Shown: in pieces, positions 14,625 to 22,678 of the stretch
Layout: each line of letters opens with the position of its first letter
How positions within the stretch are numbered: position 1 is the stretch's first letter
Origin: Acrocarpospora catenulata
Lineage (GTDB): Bacteria > Actinomycetota > Actinomycetes > Streptosporangiales > Streptosporangiaceae
Reading direction: 5' to 3'
Length of the DNA: 34,147 bases
NCBI RefSeq assembly: GCF_018476525.1
Contig: NZ_JAHCST010000083.1
Location: 1-34,147 of the forward strand
Notes under the pieces: model-generated
Told to the model about the DNA's origin: nothing
Seen by the model: the letters and a program-made list of their open reading frames with translations, nothing else
Database searches by the model: none
Made by a program: the position numbers and the translations under genes

Positions 14625-16031
14625 GTGAGCTGGTTTCGAGGCTACGACCTGGGGGTCCTCTCCGATATTCCCCCGCCGGAACTCCTAGCCGCCGGCATGC
14701 GCCAGGACGCCGAGCCGTACGACGTGAGCGCCAACACCTTCTACGACCTCCAGTCCCGCCGCCTCGGCCACTTCGCCAGGGTACGGCTGGCGCCCATCCC
14801 CTTCGACGGCGTGCTCCGGCTCCCCCAGGGCGACCAGCCGGTCAGCGGCAAGGTCTCCATTCACATCCTGGCCCACGCGTCCGGGTTCGTCGTCATCCGC
14901 CCGACCCTCCTCGCCCAGCACGCCACCCTCCCCCGCGCGGCCGGCGCCGACCTCCTGCACCAGTTCGACCGCGCCTTCTGGGTGTACGACTACCCGCTCG
15001 CCTGGCACGTACCCGACAGTCCCGGACCGGTCACCGGCGGGGTGCGCAGCCTGATGAACTGGGTCTACCTCGACCTCACCGAACGGGTCAGGGGTCGGAC
15101 GGGATCGCCCCTGCACACCTGGGCGGTGGAGGGCATGAAGGGCTGCGACCGCCTGCACGAGATGGCCGCGCGCGGGGAGATCGCCTACCCCTTCCCGGTG
15201 AGCTTCGGACCCCAGATCGAGCTGGTGCTCCCCCGCCTGGACCGCCTGGTCACCGAGGATCCCGTCCGGCACGCCCGGGCGGTCGCCCAGGCCCTGCTCT
15301 ATCCGGGCGACCAGACGATCCCCCCGAATCCCGTGGGCTCCAACCAGCTCGACCCCGACGTCTGGTGGTTTCTCAGCGAGTCCCGCGCGCTCCTGCTCAG
15401 CTCGACCGGGCAGGTCGATCCCTGCCACGACACCGTGGACGCCGACCGTACCCAGCTGATGGAGTTCCTGGCGCTCCGCCGGACCACGTTGATGTGCGTG
15501 CAGCGGGACACCCAGCGGGTGCTCACCGAACGGCGCTCGGTGAGCCGGGCGCAGGTGGAGCGGTGGCAGCACATCGTGGCCAGCACCAGCGACGACTACG
15601 TGCTCGACTCCCGGATCGGCCAGTTGCTGGCCCCGCTGCTCCGCCACAACCTGGACGACGTACGCGTCCGGGACCTGACCGGCCTGGAAACCCAGGTGCG
15701 CCAGAACCTGGCCTGGTTCCAGCAGCGGATGGACACCCTCTCGGAGTGGACGGGCGGCCTGGTCGGGGCGGCGGTCGGCGCGGCGGCCATGGTGCTGAGC
15801 CTGCAGGAGGTGGTCAAGGTGCTGCTGGCCCGGGCCACCGGCGTGGAGGTGGAGAAGGTGCTCAACCACCACGGGGCCGTCTTCGCCGTGATCATGTTCG
15901 GGCTGGTCTGCGCCTCGTTCCTGCTCTCGCTGGCCGGGATCCGGCTGGTCACCTCGCGGTTGCGCCCGTTCCGCTTCCGGACCGGGCGCCGGGCTCAGCC
16001 CGCCGCGGCGTGGCGTTCCAGGAAGGCGTAG
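14625..16031 (+). CDS. Unknown membrane protein with two C-terminal helices
   Basis: About 468 residues from GTG 14625. No ribosome site precedes it, so the mRNA may have a very short leader. The frame is open from 14376, but that part is the antisense of the glycosyltransferase gene. Some 380 soluble residues come first (beginning VSWFRGYDLGVLSDIPPPEL). Then come a helical segment (FQQRMDTLSEWTG) and two membrane helices (GGLVGAAVGAAAMVLSL and AVFAVIMFGLVCASFLLSLA) near residues 385-405 and 425-445, then a basic tail. Helix-rich stalk plus two terminal helices is superficially like CorA transporters, but the GMN motif is absent. I do not recognise the family. Its end overlaps the convergent regulator gene by 37 bases. 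Confidence 0.7.
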   Translation: MSWFRGYDLGVLSDIPPPELLAAGMRQDAEPYDVSANTFYDLQSRRLGHFARVRLAPIPFDGVLRLPQGDQPVSGKVSIHILAHASGFVVIRPTLLAQHATLPRAAGADLLHQFDRAFWVYDYPLAWHVPDSPGPVTGGVRSLMNWVYLDLTERVRGRTGSPLHTWAVEGMKGCDRLHEMAARGEIAYPFPVSFGPQIELVLPRLDRLVTEDPVRHARAVAQALLYPGDQTIPPNPVGSNQLDPDVWWFLSESRALLLSSTGQVDPCHDTVDADRTQLMEFLALRRTTLMCVQRDTQRVLTERRSVSRAQVERWQHIVASTSDDYVLDSRIGQLLAPLLRHNLDDVRVRDLTGLETQVRQNLAWFQQRMDTLSEWTGGLVGAAVGAAAMVLSLQEVVKVLLARATGVEVEKVLNHHGAVFAVIMFGLVCASFLLSLAGIRLVTSRLRPFRFRTGRRAQPAAAWRSRKA

Positions 16032-17467
16032 ACGTCGGCCTCGTCCACGCCGGGGAAGGAACCGGGCGGCAGGGCGGCCAGCACGTGTGAGTTCGCGCGG
16101 GCGGACGGCCAGGCGTAGCCCTCCCAGCGTTGCGTCAGCTCGGTCGGCGGGCGGCGGCAGCATTCGCCGTTCGGGCAGTTGGACTTGGTCCGTACCGTGG
16201 TCTCGCGGCCGCGGAACCAGCGGGACTCGCGGAACGGCACGCCCAGGGTGATCGCGAAGTCCTTCGCCTGGGACAGGTCCACGTGCGCGACGCAGAAGTG
16301 GGTGCCGACCGGGGAGTCCGAATACTGGTGGTACGGGGAGTCCCGGTCCCCGGACTGGAAGACCCGCCGCCCCGACCACTGCCGGCAGAGCCGCTGCCCC
16401 TCGATGGCCCCCTGCTCGTCGGCGGGGAAGACGATCCCGTCGTTCTCGTACGCCTTGTAGATGATGCCCCCGGCGTCGTTGCGGACGAAGTGGCAGACCA
16501 GGTCCAGGTGGTGGGTGGCCAAGTTGGTGAACCGGTGGGCGGCCATCTCGTAGGAGACGGCGAAGACGTCCCGCAGGTCCTCCACCGACAGCGCCCGGTC
16601 CCGCTTGGCCTCCAGCAGGTACGGCACCGCCGCGGCCTCCGGCACCAGCACGGCGGCGGCGAAGTAGTTGGCCTCCACCCGCTGGCGGAGGAAGTCGGCG
16701 AAGTCGCGGGGTTTGTGGTGGCCGAGGGCGAAGTGCCCGATGGTCTGGAGCAGGATGGTCCGCGGGGTGTGCATCCCGAGGTGCTCGCGTTTGAGGTAGA
16801 TGCGGCGGTTGCGGAGATCGGTCACTGAGCGGGCGGATCTCGGCAGGTCGGGCGCGGTGTGCACGGTGAACCCGAAGTGCGTCACCAGCGCCTGCACGGT
16901 GCTCTGCGAGAGCGCGCCCGTACGGTACCCGACGGCGGCCAGCGCCTCGGCGGCGGCGCGCTCGATCTCCTCGAAGTAGTTGCCCAGCTCCCGCTGCCTG
17001 CGGCGGAGCTCGGCGTTGGCGGCGCGAGCCTCCTCCGGGGTGGCGGTGCCCTTGGCCTGCCGGGCCTTGAGCTCCTCGTACAGGCCGAGGATGTGCTCAA
17101 GCACGTCATTGGTGATCTTGGCGGAGACCTTCAGCTTGGTCAGCCCGAGTGAGGCGTACAGCGGGTCGCGCTGGGCCTCCTCCAGGGCGATCTCCAACTG
17201 GGCCCGCCGGTTCGGCGCCTGCCGCCTGAGCAGCTCCTCGACCTGCACGTTCAGCGCGCCGGCCAGCGACTTCAGCAGCGACAGCTTCGGCTCGCGCTTG
17301 CCGTTCTCCAGCAGTGAGAGCTGACTGGGCGCGCGGCCGACCCGCTCGCCGAGCTCGGACAGGGTCAGCCCGCGCTGCCGCCGCAGGTGTTTGAGCCGCT
17401 GGCCGAAGGCGAGCAGATCGAGCTCCTGCGTCAAAGACAGCGGTTCTTCGCCGGTCAAGGAGGGCAT
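15995..17467 (-). CDS. ramB: RamB-like regulator of acetate/glyoxylate metabolism (XRE HTH + ImmA-like domain)
   Basis: The 490-residue protein has an XRE helix-turn-helix at about residues 18-80 (FGQRLKHLRRQRGLTLSELG, GRAPSQLSLLENGKREPKL). A linker follows, then an ImmA/IrrE-like domain and a DUF2083-type C-terminus with a cysteine cluster (CPNGECC). This is the layout of RamB/short-chain-fatty-acyl regulators, which control isocitrate lyase in Corynebacterium and Mycobacterium; here the divergent neighbour is isocitrate lyase. The expected HExxH zinc motif reads QTIGH (LLQTIGHFALGHH, near residue 240), lacking the first His and the Glu. The domain is therefore probably a ligand sensor, not a protease. 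The start has only a weak ribosome site. Confidence 0.87.
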   Translation of the reverse strand: MPSLTGEEPLSLTQELDLLAFGQRLKHLRRQRGLTLSELGERVGRAPSQLSLLENGKREPKLSLLKSLAGALNVQVEELLRRQAPNRRAQLEIALEEAQRDPLYASLGLTKLKVSAKITNDVLEHILGLYEELKARQAKGTATPEEARAANAELRRRQRELGNYFEEIERAAAEALAAVGYRTGALSQSTVQALVTHFGFTVHTAPDLPRSARSVTDLRNRRIYLKREHLGMHTPRTILLQTIGHFALGHHKPRDFADFLRQRVEANYFAAAVLVPEAAAVPYLLEAKRDRALSVEDLRDVFAVSYEMAAHRFTNLATHHLDLVCHFVRNDAGGIIYKAYENDGIVFPADEQGAIEGQRLCRQWSGRRVFQSGDRDSPYHQYSDSPVGTHFCVAHVDLSQAKDFAITLGVPFRESRWFRGRETTVRTKSNCPNGECCRRPPTELTQRWEGYAWPSARANSHVLAALPPGSFPGVDEADVYAFLERHAAAG

Positions 17468-17826
17468 GCATCGATCCTAGGCAGAATTTCACGCCTTCTT
17501 CCACCCTAGTGTGAGCGACTCCACACAACGCGCGACGGTACGCGCCACCGGGCCGGGTAAAACCCCTTATATCCGGACAAATCTGGCAGCTTGGAGTGAC
17601 CTGGCTCACAACAATTGGTCTAGTCCACAGAGAAAAGTTGCCGTTTCTTCTTCGCTGAATACCAGACAGTCTTGTGAGACAAGAAAATTTGAGCATATTT
17701 CGAGCAACCTCGCCTTGCTGGATCTCTTGACGTCGACACAAACTCAAAACAAGCACCCAGGTGACGACGAGGCCCGCCGAACGGGATGTGCACCCAACCG
17801 GGCCGGCAACAAGGGAGTGAGTGGAG
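17468..17826. promoter_or_regulatory. 359-bp divergent control region, ramB-like / aceA
   Basis: This region is clearly richer in A and T than its surroundings, especially 17560-17760, and holds no gene. Candidate binding sites are TCTTGT-GAG-ACAAGA (17670-17684, a perfect 6-bp inverted repeat), then two near-copies ATTTGAGCA (17687-17695) and ATTTCGAGCA (17697-17706), one helical turn apart. The aceA ribosome site GGGAG is at 17813-17817. Known RamB proteins bind upstream of ace genes; assigning these exact bases is inference. Confidence 0.6.
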
Positions 17827-19131
17827 ATGATGGTGGAACGCCTCAAAGCCGAGGCCGCCCAACTCCGGCATGACTGGGAGACCAACCCGCGCTGGGCCGG
17901 GGTGGAGCGGTCCTACCAGGCCGAGGACGTGGTGAAACTGCGCGGCTCCGTGCAGGAGCAGTACACGCTGGCCCGCCTCGGCGCCAAGCGGCTCTGGGAC
18001 CTTCTGCACACCGAGGACTACGTGCACTCGCTTGGCGCGCTGACCGGAAACCAGGCGGTGCAGCAGGTCAGAGCGGGGCTCAAGGCGATCTACCTGTCCG
18101 GCTGGCAGGTCGCGGCGGACGCCAACCTGGGCGGGCAGACCTACCCGGACCAGAGCCTCTACCCGGCCAACTCGGTCCCCGCCGTGGTGCGCCGGATCAA
18201 CAACGCGCTGCTCCGCGCCGACCAGATCACCTGGGCCGAAGGGTTCCAGGACGGAAACGGCGAGCCGCCCCCGCACTGGCTGGCCCCGATCGTGGCCGAC
18301 GCCGAGGCCGGGTTCGGTGGCGTGCTCAACGCGTTCGAGCTGATGAAGGGCATGATCGTGGCAGGGGCCGCGGGCGTGCACTGGGAGGACCAGCTGGCCT
18401 CCGAGAAGAAGTGCGGGCACCTCGGCGGGAAGGTCCTGATCCCGACCGGCCAGCACATCAAGACCCTCAACGCGGCCCGGCTGGCCGCCGACGTCTGCGG
18501 GGTGTCCACGCTGGTCGTGGCCCGCACCGACGCCCAGGCGGCGACCCTGCTCACCAGCGACGTCGACCCCCGCGACCAGCCGTTCACCACCGGTGAGCGG
18601 ACCGCGGAGGGCTTCTACCGGGTGCGCAACGGGGTGGACGCGTGCGTGGCGCGCGGCCTGGCGTACGCGCCGTACTCCGACCTGCTCTGGATGGAGACCG
18701 CCACCCCCGACCTGGACGTGGCCCGCGAGTTCGCCGAGGCGATCAAGGCCGAGTACCCGGACCAGATGCTCGCCTACAACTGCTCCCCGTCCTTCAACTG
18801 GAAGCGGCACCTGGACGACTCCACCATCGCCAAGTTCCAGCGGGAGCTCGGGCACATGGGGTACAAGTTCCAGTTCATCACGCTGGCCGGCTTCCACTCG
18901 CTCAACTACGCCATGTTCGACCTGGCCAGGGGCTTCGCCGACGAGGGCATGACCGCCTACGTCGACCTCCAGGAGCGCGAGTTCGCCGCCGAGCGCCGCG
19001 GCTACACCGCCACGCGCCACCAGCGTGAGGTCGGCACCGGCTACTTCGACCTGGTCAGCACGGCCATCGCCCCCGAGTCCTCGACCACCGCGCTGCGCGG
19101 CTCCACCGAGGAGGCCCAGTTCCACGACTGA
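17827..19131 (+). CDS. aceA: Isocitrate lyase
   Basis: The 434-residue protein aligns along its length with mycobacterial Icl1. Shared blocks include [57 protein letters not shown], the catalytic loop [15 protein letters not shown] (Cys196), [14 protein letters not shown] and a [10 protein letters not shown]-terminus. It cleaves isocitrate to glyoxylate and succinate in the cytoplasm, the first step of the glyoxylate shunt used on acetate or fatty acids. ATG 17827 has GGGAG nine bases upstream; GTG 17821 and ATG 17830 are alternatives. It is divergent from the RamB-like regulator. Malate synthase is not adjacent. Confidence 0.97.
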   Translation: MMVERLKAEAAQLRHDWETNPRWAGVERSYQAEDVVKLRGSVQEQYTLARLGAKRLWDLLHTEDYVHSLGALTGNQAVQQVRAGLKAIYLSGWQVAADANLGGQTYPDQSLYPANSVPAVVRRINNALLRADQITWAEGFQDGNGEPPPHWLAPIVADAEAGFGGVLNAFELMKGMIVAGAAGVHWEDQLASEKKCGHLGGKVLIPTGQHIKTLNAARLAADVCGVSTLVVARTDAQAATLLTSDVDPRDQPFTTGERTAEGFYRVRNGVDACVARGLAYAPYSDLLWMETATPDLDVAREFAEAIKAEYPDQMLAYNCSPSFNWKRHLDDSTIAKFQRELGHMGYKFQFITLAGFHSLNYAMFDLARGFADEGMTAYVDLQEREFAAERRGYTATRHQREVGTGYFDLVSTAIAPESSTTALRGSTEEAQFHD

Positions 19132-19150
19132 TCCCGACGGCCGCCAAGCC

Positions 19151-19214
19151 CATTGGCCCCGCCACACCGCAGGTCACCCCCAGGGACCTGACGGCTGATG
19201 TGGCGGGGCCAATG
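19151..19214. terminator. 16-bp perfect stem with a nested hairpin after aceA
   Basis: CATTGGCCCCGCCACA (19151-19166) pairs perfectly with TGTGGCGGGGCCAATG (19199-19214). Inside it CAGGTC (19170-19175) pairs with GACCTG (19185-19190). It begins 20 bases after the aceA stop and should end that transcript. Its right arm reaches into the upstream, probably untranslated, part of the sigma-factor frame. Confidence 0.8.
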
Positions 19215-19235
19215 TCATGGATGCAACAGTTCGCC

Positions 19236-19733
19236 ATGCCGAACCGTCCAGACGGTGTGGAAGAAGACGACGACTACGCGAGGTTCGCCCGGGACCGTGC
19301 GGACGCGCTGCTCCGGTTCGGCTACGTCCTGACCGGCAACCCGCACGACGCCGCCGACCTGACCCAGGAGGCCCTGGTACGGCTCCGCGCGGCCTGGCCT
19401 CGCGTCCGGCGCAAGAGCGACCCTGAGGCGTACGCGCGGACCACGATGGCCCGCCTGCACGTCAACGCCTGGCGATTACGCCGCCGCGAGCAACTGACCT
19501 GGAACCCGCCGGACCGGCCCGTCTTCGACTCCCCCGAGGACGGCGACCTGTGGGCGAGCCTGGCCACCCTGCCCAAGAAGCAGCGCACCGTCCTGGTGCT
19601 GCGCTACTACGAGGACCTCTCCGACGCCGCGATCGCCGACATCATGGGCATCTCCCGGGGCACGGTCCGCAGCCAGGCCGCCCGCGGCCTCGACAAGCTC
19701 CGCACCCTCCAGCCTTCCGGGAGCCCGCGATGA
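19236..19733 (+). CDS. ECF sigma factor, SigE-like group
   Basis: About 165 residues with region 2 (YARFARDRADALLRFGYVLT, NPHDAADLTQEALVRLRAAW) and region 4 (LATLPKKQRTVLVLRYYEDL, DAAIADIMGISRGTVRSQAA). This matches the actinobacterial SigE-family ECF group. The start is uncertain. ATG 19236 and GTG 19257 both fit homologue length, while ATG 19212 or 19221 and GTG 19200 run into the aceA hairpin. None has a clear ribosome site. A TTA leucine codon (19476-19478) is present. The stop overlaps the next start by ATGA, coupling it to a membrane partner. Confidence 0.85.
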   Translation: MPNRPDGVEEDDDYARFARDRADALLRFGYVLTGNPHDAADLTQEALVRLRAAWPRVRRKSDPEAYARTTMARLHVNAWRLRRREQLTWNPPDRPVFDSPEDGDLWASLATLPKKQRTVLVLRYYEDLSDAAIADIMGISRGTVRSQAARGLDKLRTLQPSGSPR

Positions 19734-21049
19734 ACGACCTCGAAGAACGGCTCCGGCGCACGCTCCGCACCGCCGCCCGGCAGCTGCCGCCCGCTCCCCC
19801 GGAGCTGACCGCCCCCCGGCGGCGCTTCCGCTTCGTCTACCCTCTGGCCGCCGCGGCCACCGCCGCCGCGACCGTGACGGCCGCCGTCCTCTTCGCCCCG
19901 GGTACGCCCGGGGGAGACGGCACGATCACCGCCCGGCCGCCGTCGGCCACCGCCGGGCCGTCGCGCTCGCCCGAGGTGGAGTACCCCCCGCCCCTCGCGG
20001 AGGTCTGGCCGGACGCGGTCCGGGAGATCCCGAACCGGCTCCCCAACGGCAAGAAGTTCCACGCGCTGCTCTTCCTCGACGACGGCAAGCTGCTCGTCAA
20101 CACCGAGGCGAGCTTCGAGAAGGCCGACATGCTCGCCTCCTACGACCTGGCCACCGGCGAGACCAGGGAACTGGTCAGGGTGCCCACCCTGCCCAAGACC
20201 ACCATGTACGCCTCCCACTTCACCACCGGGGAGGGGCGCATCCTCTGGGTGACCGCCCGCCGCGACGGGGGGCGGCACATCGCCGAGATCTGGTCCGCGC
20301 CGGTCACCGGCGGCCAGGCAACGGTCCTCGGCACCGTCGACGACGACAGCCGCGGCGAGAGCGGCTCGATCTACAACCTGACCGTCGCCGACGGCGCCGC
20401 CTACTGGTCCAAGGGAGGCGACGGCGGCCTCTGGCGCCTCCCCCTCGACGGCGGCGCGCCGCAGCGGGTGCCCGGCACCGACGGCTACCACCTGTACGCC
20501 TACCCGTGGCTGGGCCGGCCCGACGAGTACGCCGCCGGCGGCGAACCCGCCTTCGGCGAGTTGCTCAACTTCAGGACCGGCGAACGCCGTCAGTCCGGGA
20601 TCGACGTCCGGGAGCCGGAGAAGGTGGAGGTCGAGGACAGCAACGGCCAGAAGCGGGTGGTCTCCCGTCAGGACGAGCGATCCTCCTGGTGGAGCTGCGG
20701 TCTCACCCGCTGTGTCGGCCAGCAGAACGAACCGGAGGAGGCGGCCGTCCTCCAGCTCCGGGGCAACCCGGAGCGCCAGGTCATCCCCCACCTGTCCGTC
20801 ATGGGCCCGCCCGCCATCGCGCTCGACCGTTTCGTCCTGCTCGAGCTGAAGAGCGACCTGGCATCGGGATCGCGAATGATGGGCCAGGTGATGGTCGACC
20901 TCGAAACCGGCAAGACCGCCGACCTCGGCCTGCGCCCGGCCGAGGACGGCACCTTCAGCTCCACGGCGTTCCAGGGCGGCGACACCGACATGTACGCCTA
21001 CGGGCTGAACGGCAAGATCGTCATCGTCAACCTGAAGGCCATCCGGTAG
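19730..21049 (+). CDS. Single-pass membrane protein coupled to the second ECF sigma factor
   Basis: The 439-residue product starts at ATG 19730, overlapping the sigma stop, with GGGAG upstream. A short cytoplasmic part (MNDLEERLRRTLRTAARQLP) leads to one membrane helix near residues 35-56 (YPLAAAATAAATVTAAVLF), then about 380 external residues. The external part has repeated DDGKLL/ASYDLATGE, IWSAPVTGGQ and LWRLPLDGGAP segments, suggesting a beta-propeller-like fold, and two cysteines (SCGLTRC). Sensing or anti-sigma function is inferred from coupling alone, as the zinc anti-sigma motif is absent. It ends seven bases from the convergent kinase stop. Confidence 0.75.
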   Translation: MNDLEERLRRTLRTAARQLPPAPPELTAPRRRFRFVYPLAAAATAAATVTAAVLFAPGTPGGDGTITARPPSATAGPSRSPEVEYPPPLAEVWPDAVREIPNRLPNGKKFHALLFLDDGKLLVNTEASFEKADMLASYDLATGETRELVRVPTLPKTTMYASHFTTGEGRILWVTARRDGGRHIAEIWSAPVTGGQATVLGTVDDDSRGESGSIYNLTVADGAAYWSKGGDGGLWRLPLDGGAPQRVPGTDGYHLYAYPWLGRPDEYAAGGEPAFGELLNFRTGERRQSGIDVREPEKVEVEDSNGQKRVVSRQDERSSWWSCGLTRCVGQQNEPEEAAVLQLRGNPERQVIPHLSVMGPPAIALDRFVLLELKSDLASGSRMMGQVMVDLETGKTADLGLRPAEDGTFSSTAFQGGDTDMYAYGLNGKIVIVNLKAIR

Positions 21050-21056
21050 GCCCCGC

Positions 21057-21110
21057 TCACGGTGACGGCGACGGGGACGGCGAGGGGGACGGGCTGGGCG
21101 ACGGGGACGG
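21057..21110. repeat. Low-complexity GGGGACGG-type repeats encoding the PS tail
   Basis: On the plus strand this stretch is a run of GACGG, GGGGA and CGAGG units. On the minus strand it reads as alternating Pro-Ser codons at the C-terminus of the kinase. The many G-runs could also form quadruplex structures on the plus strand. Such tracts vary in length between strains by slippage. Confidence 0.7.
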
Positions 21111-22523
21111 GGAGGGCTGCGGGGACTCCTCGTCACCCCACTGGGGCTCGGTGGTGATACCGCCCGTCGGGATGGGACTGCGGGTCGGGGACGCCGAGGG
21201 GGCCGCCGTGTTCGACGGCGGCGGCCCGGTCTCGGTGGGCGGGGCCGGGGAGGGGAACATCGAGCTCCACGGGTCGTCCGGCGTCTCCCCCGCCGGGGGA
21301 ACGGTCCGGGTCGCGGTCACGGTGACCTGCACTCCGGCCGTGGGCCGCCCGTCCACGATGGGCCGCGAGGTGCCCAGCACCCCGGGCACCAGCGTGCTGT
21401 CCTCCTCGGGAATGACCAGCGGGATGGCCGCCGGCGGCTCCGCCACCCCCTCGAACCGCGCCGCGCCGCCCTCCGCGGCCGCGATCACCGTCATCGCCGC
21501 GATGGACACGGTGGCCAGCGCCGCGAACCCCGCGTGCGCGGTCCCCAGCGGCTTACGCGCCCGGCGCCGCCGCTTCCCCGTGTCCACGGGCGCGAACTCG
21601 ACGGACTCCCCCACCGGCGCCGGCTCGGGCGGGTACGGCACCGGCTGCCAGATCTCCTCCAGCACCGAGGCCACCGCCACCCGGTTGTCGGAGGCCAGCC
21701 CGATCCCCCCGGCCACCAGCAGCGCGGCCAGCAGCTCCGCCGCGTCGGGCCGCTCGGTGGGCTCCTTGCGCAGCGCCGCGGAGACCGTGTCCCACAGCAG
21801 CTTGGGCACCGCCGCCACCCGGGGCTCCTCCACCAGGATGCGGCGCATCACCACCTCGGGCTCCCCTGACCCGAACGGATGGTGCCCCGTGGCCGCGAAC
21901 GCGACCAGGCAGCCCCAGGAGAAGATGTCCGAGGAGGGCAGCGCGTGGCCGCCGGTGAGCCGTTCCGGGGCGACCCACCCGGGGCTGCCCATCACCTGCC
22001 CGGCCTGCGTGTGCGCGGCCAGCACGTCCAGGTCCCTGGCGATGCCGAAGTCGATCACGAAGGGACCGCGCGGCGAGAGCAGCACGTTCCCCGGCTTGAG
22101 GTCCCGGTGCACCAGGCCCGCCTCGTGCGTGGCCAGCAGCGCGGCGGCCGTGCCCAGGGCCACGCCGTACGCCAGGTCGGGGGTGAGCGGCCCGCGGGCC
22201 GCGATCACCTGGGAGAGCGCGGGCCCCGAGATGTACTCGGTGACCAGGAAGGGCCGATCCTGATCAAGCCCGTGCTCCAGCACCGCGGCGGTGCAAAAGG
22301 GAACAACCCGCCGCGAAAACGCCACTTCTTCCTCAAAACGCGCCCGCAGCACCCGATCCGCCAGGTGCACCGCATGGGGCGTCTTCAGCGCGACCAGCCC
22401 GCCATCGGGATGTTCCGCGAGATAGACCACACCCATCCCACCGGTGCCCAACCGCCCCAGCAGCAGGTACCGCCCAATGATGACCGGGTCCCCCACGGAG
22501 AGCGGCCGCACACCGGGGGGCAT
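21057..22523 (-). CDS. Membrane Ser/Thr protein kinase with a Pro-Ser tail
   Basis: From ATG 22523 the protein has 488 residues. A Hanks-type kinase domain fills about residues 15-270: glycine loop GRLGTGGMG, Lys47 (VALK), HRDLKPGN with Asp141, and DFG at 158-160. After a basic stretch (GKRRRRARKPLG) comes one membrane helix near 335-355 (FAALATVSIAAMTVIAAA). An outer Pro/Ser/Thr-rich part ends in repeated PS pairs. PASTA repeats are absent. The chosen ATG has GGAG just upstream; an ATG at 22553 adds ten residues but has no ribosome site. Substrates are unknown. It is convergent with the sigma-partner gene, with only seven bases between stops. Confidence 0.88.
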   Translation of the reverse strand: MPPGVRPLSVGDPVIIGRYLLLGRLGTGGMGVVYLAEHPDGGLVALKTPHAVHLADRVLRARFEEEVAFSRRVVPFCTAAVLEHGLDQDRPFLVTEYISGPALSQVIAARGPLTPDLAYGVALGTAAALLATHEAGLVHRDLKPGNVLLSPRGPFVIDFGIARDLDVLAAHTQAGQVMGSPGWVAPERLTGGHALPSSDIFSWGCLVAFAATGHHPFGSGEPEVVMRRILVEEPRVAAVPKLLWDTVSAALRKEPTERPDAAELLAALLVAGGIGLASDNRVAVASVLEEIWQPVPYPPEPAPVGESVEFAPVDTGKRRRRARKPLGTAHAGFAALATVSIAAMTVIAAAEGGAARFEGVAEPPAAIPLVIPEEDSTLVPGVLGTSRPIVDGRPTAGVQVTVTATRTVPPAGETPDDPWSSMFPSPAPPTETGPPPSNTAAPSASPTRSPIPTGGITTEPQWGDEESPQPSPSPSPSPSPSPSPSPSP

Positions 22524-22678
22524 GCCACTCCGAAGCCCAGCTCCACGCGCCATAGGCCAACTGTGCGGCGTTGGAACGCGCCAAGGAGGTAACTAGTCAC
22601 AGTCGGCATGACAGGTAAGGCCACTGGCACCTCAAGGTAAGAATTCCCAGGTCGCAGCGGCCACAGCCGTCACAGCAC
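22524..22678. promoter_or_regulatory. Short intergenic region upstream of the kinase
   Basis: This 155-bp gap separates the HSL-type hydrolase stop from the kinase start, both on the minus strand. It probably holds a kinase promoter, but no consensus is clear. On the plus strand AAGGAGGT (about 22588-22595) is followed 12 bases later by a ten-codon frame (ATG at 22608); the spacing is too long to support a gene. Confidence 0.3.

Noticed and set aside
14685-16379. 564-codon minus-strand frame opposite the unknown membrane protein
   Set aside because: Low-complexity Gly/Arg/Pro/Val composition and no ribosome site. The plus-strand frame has membrane helices and normal residue use.
17620-19167. 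Long open frame on the minus strand opposite isocitrate lyase
   Set aside because: It mirrors a certain gene; the product is Val/Gly/Arg-rich without any domain. Long antisense frames are normal at this GC content.
20506-22263. 585-codon plus-strand frame across the sigma partner end and the kinase
   Set aside because: The kinase on the other strand has all catalytic motifs; this frame is its shadow.
22588-22640. AAGGAGGT followed by a ten-codon ORF on the plus strand
   Set aside because: The spacing of 12 bases or more is too long and the peptide has no support. It lies antisense within a minus-strand leader.
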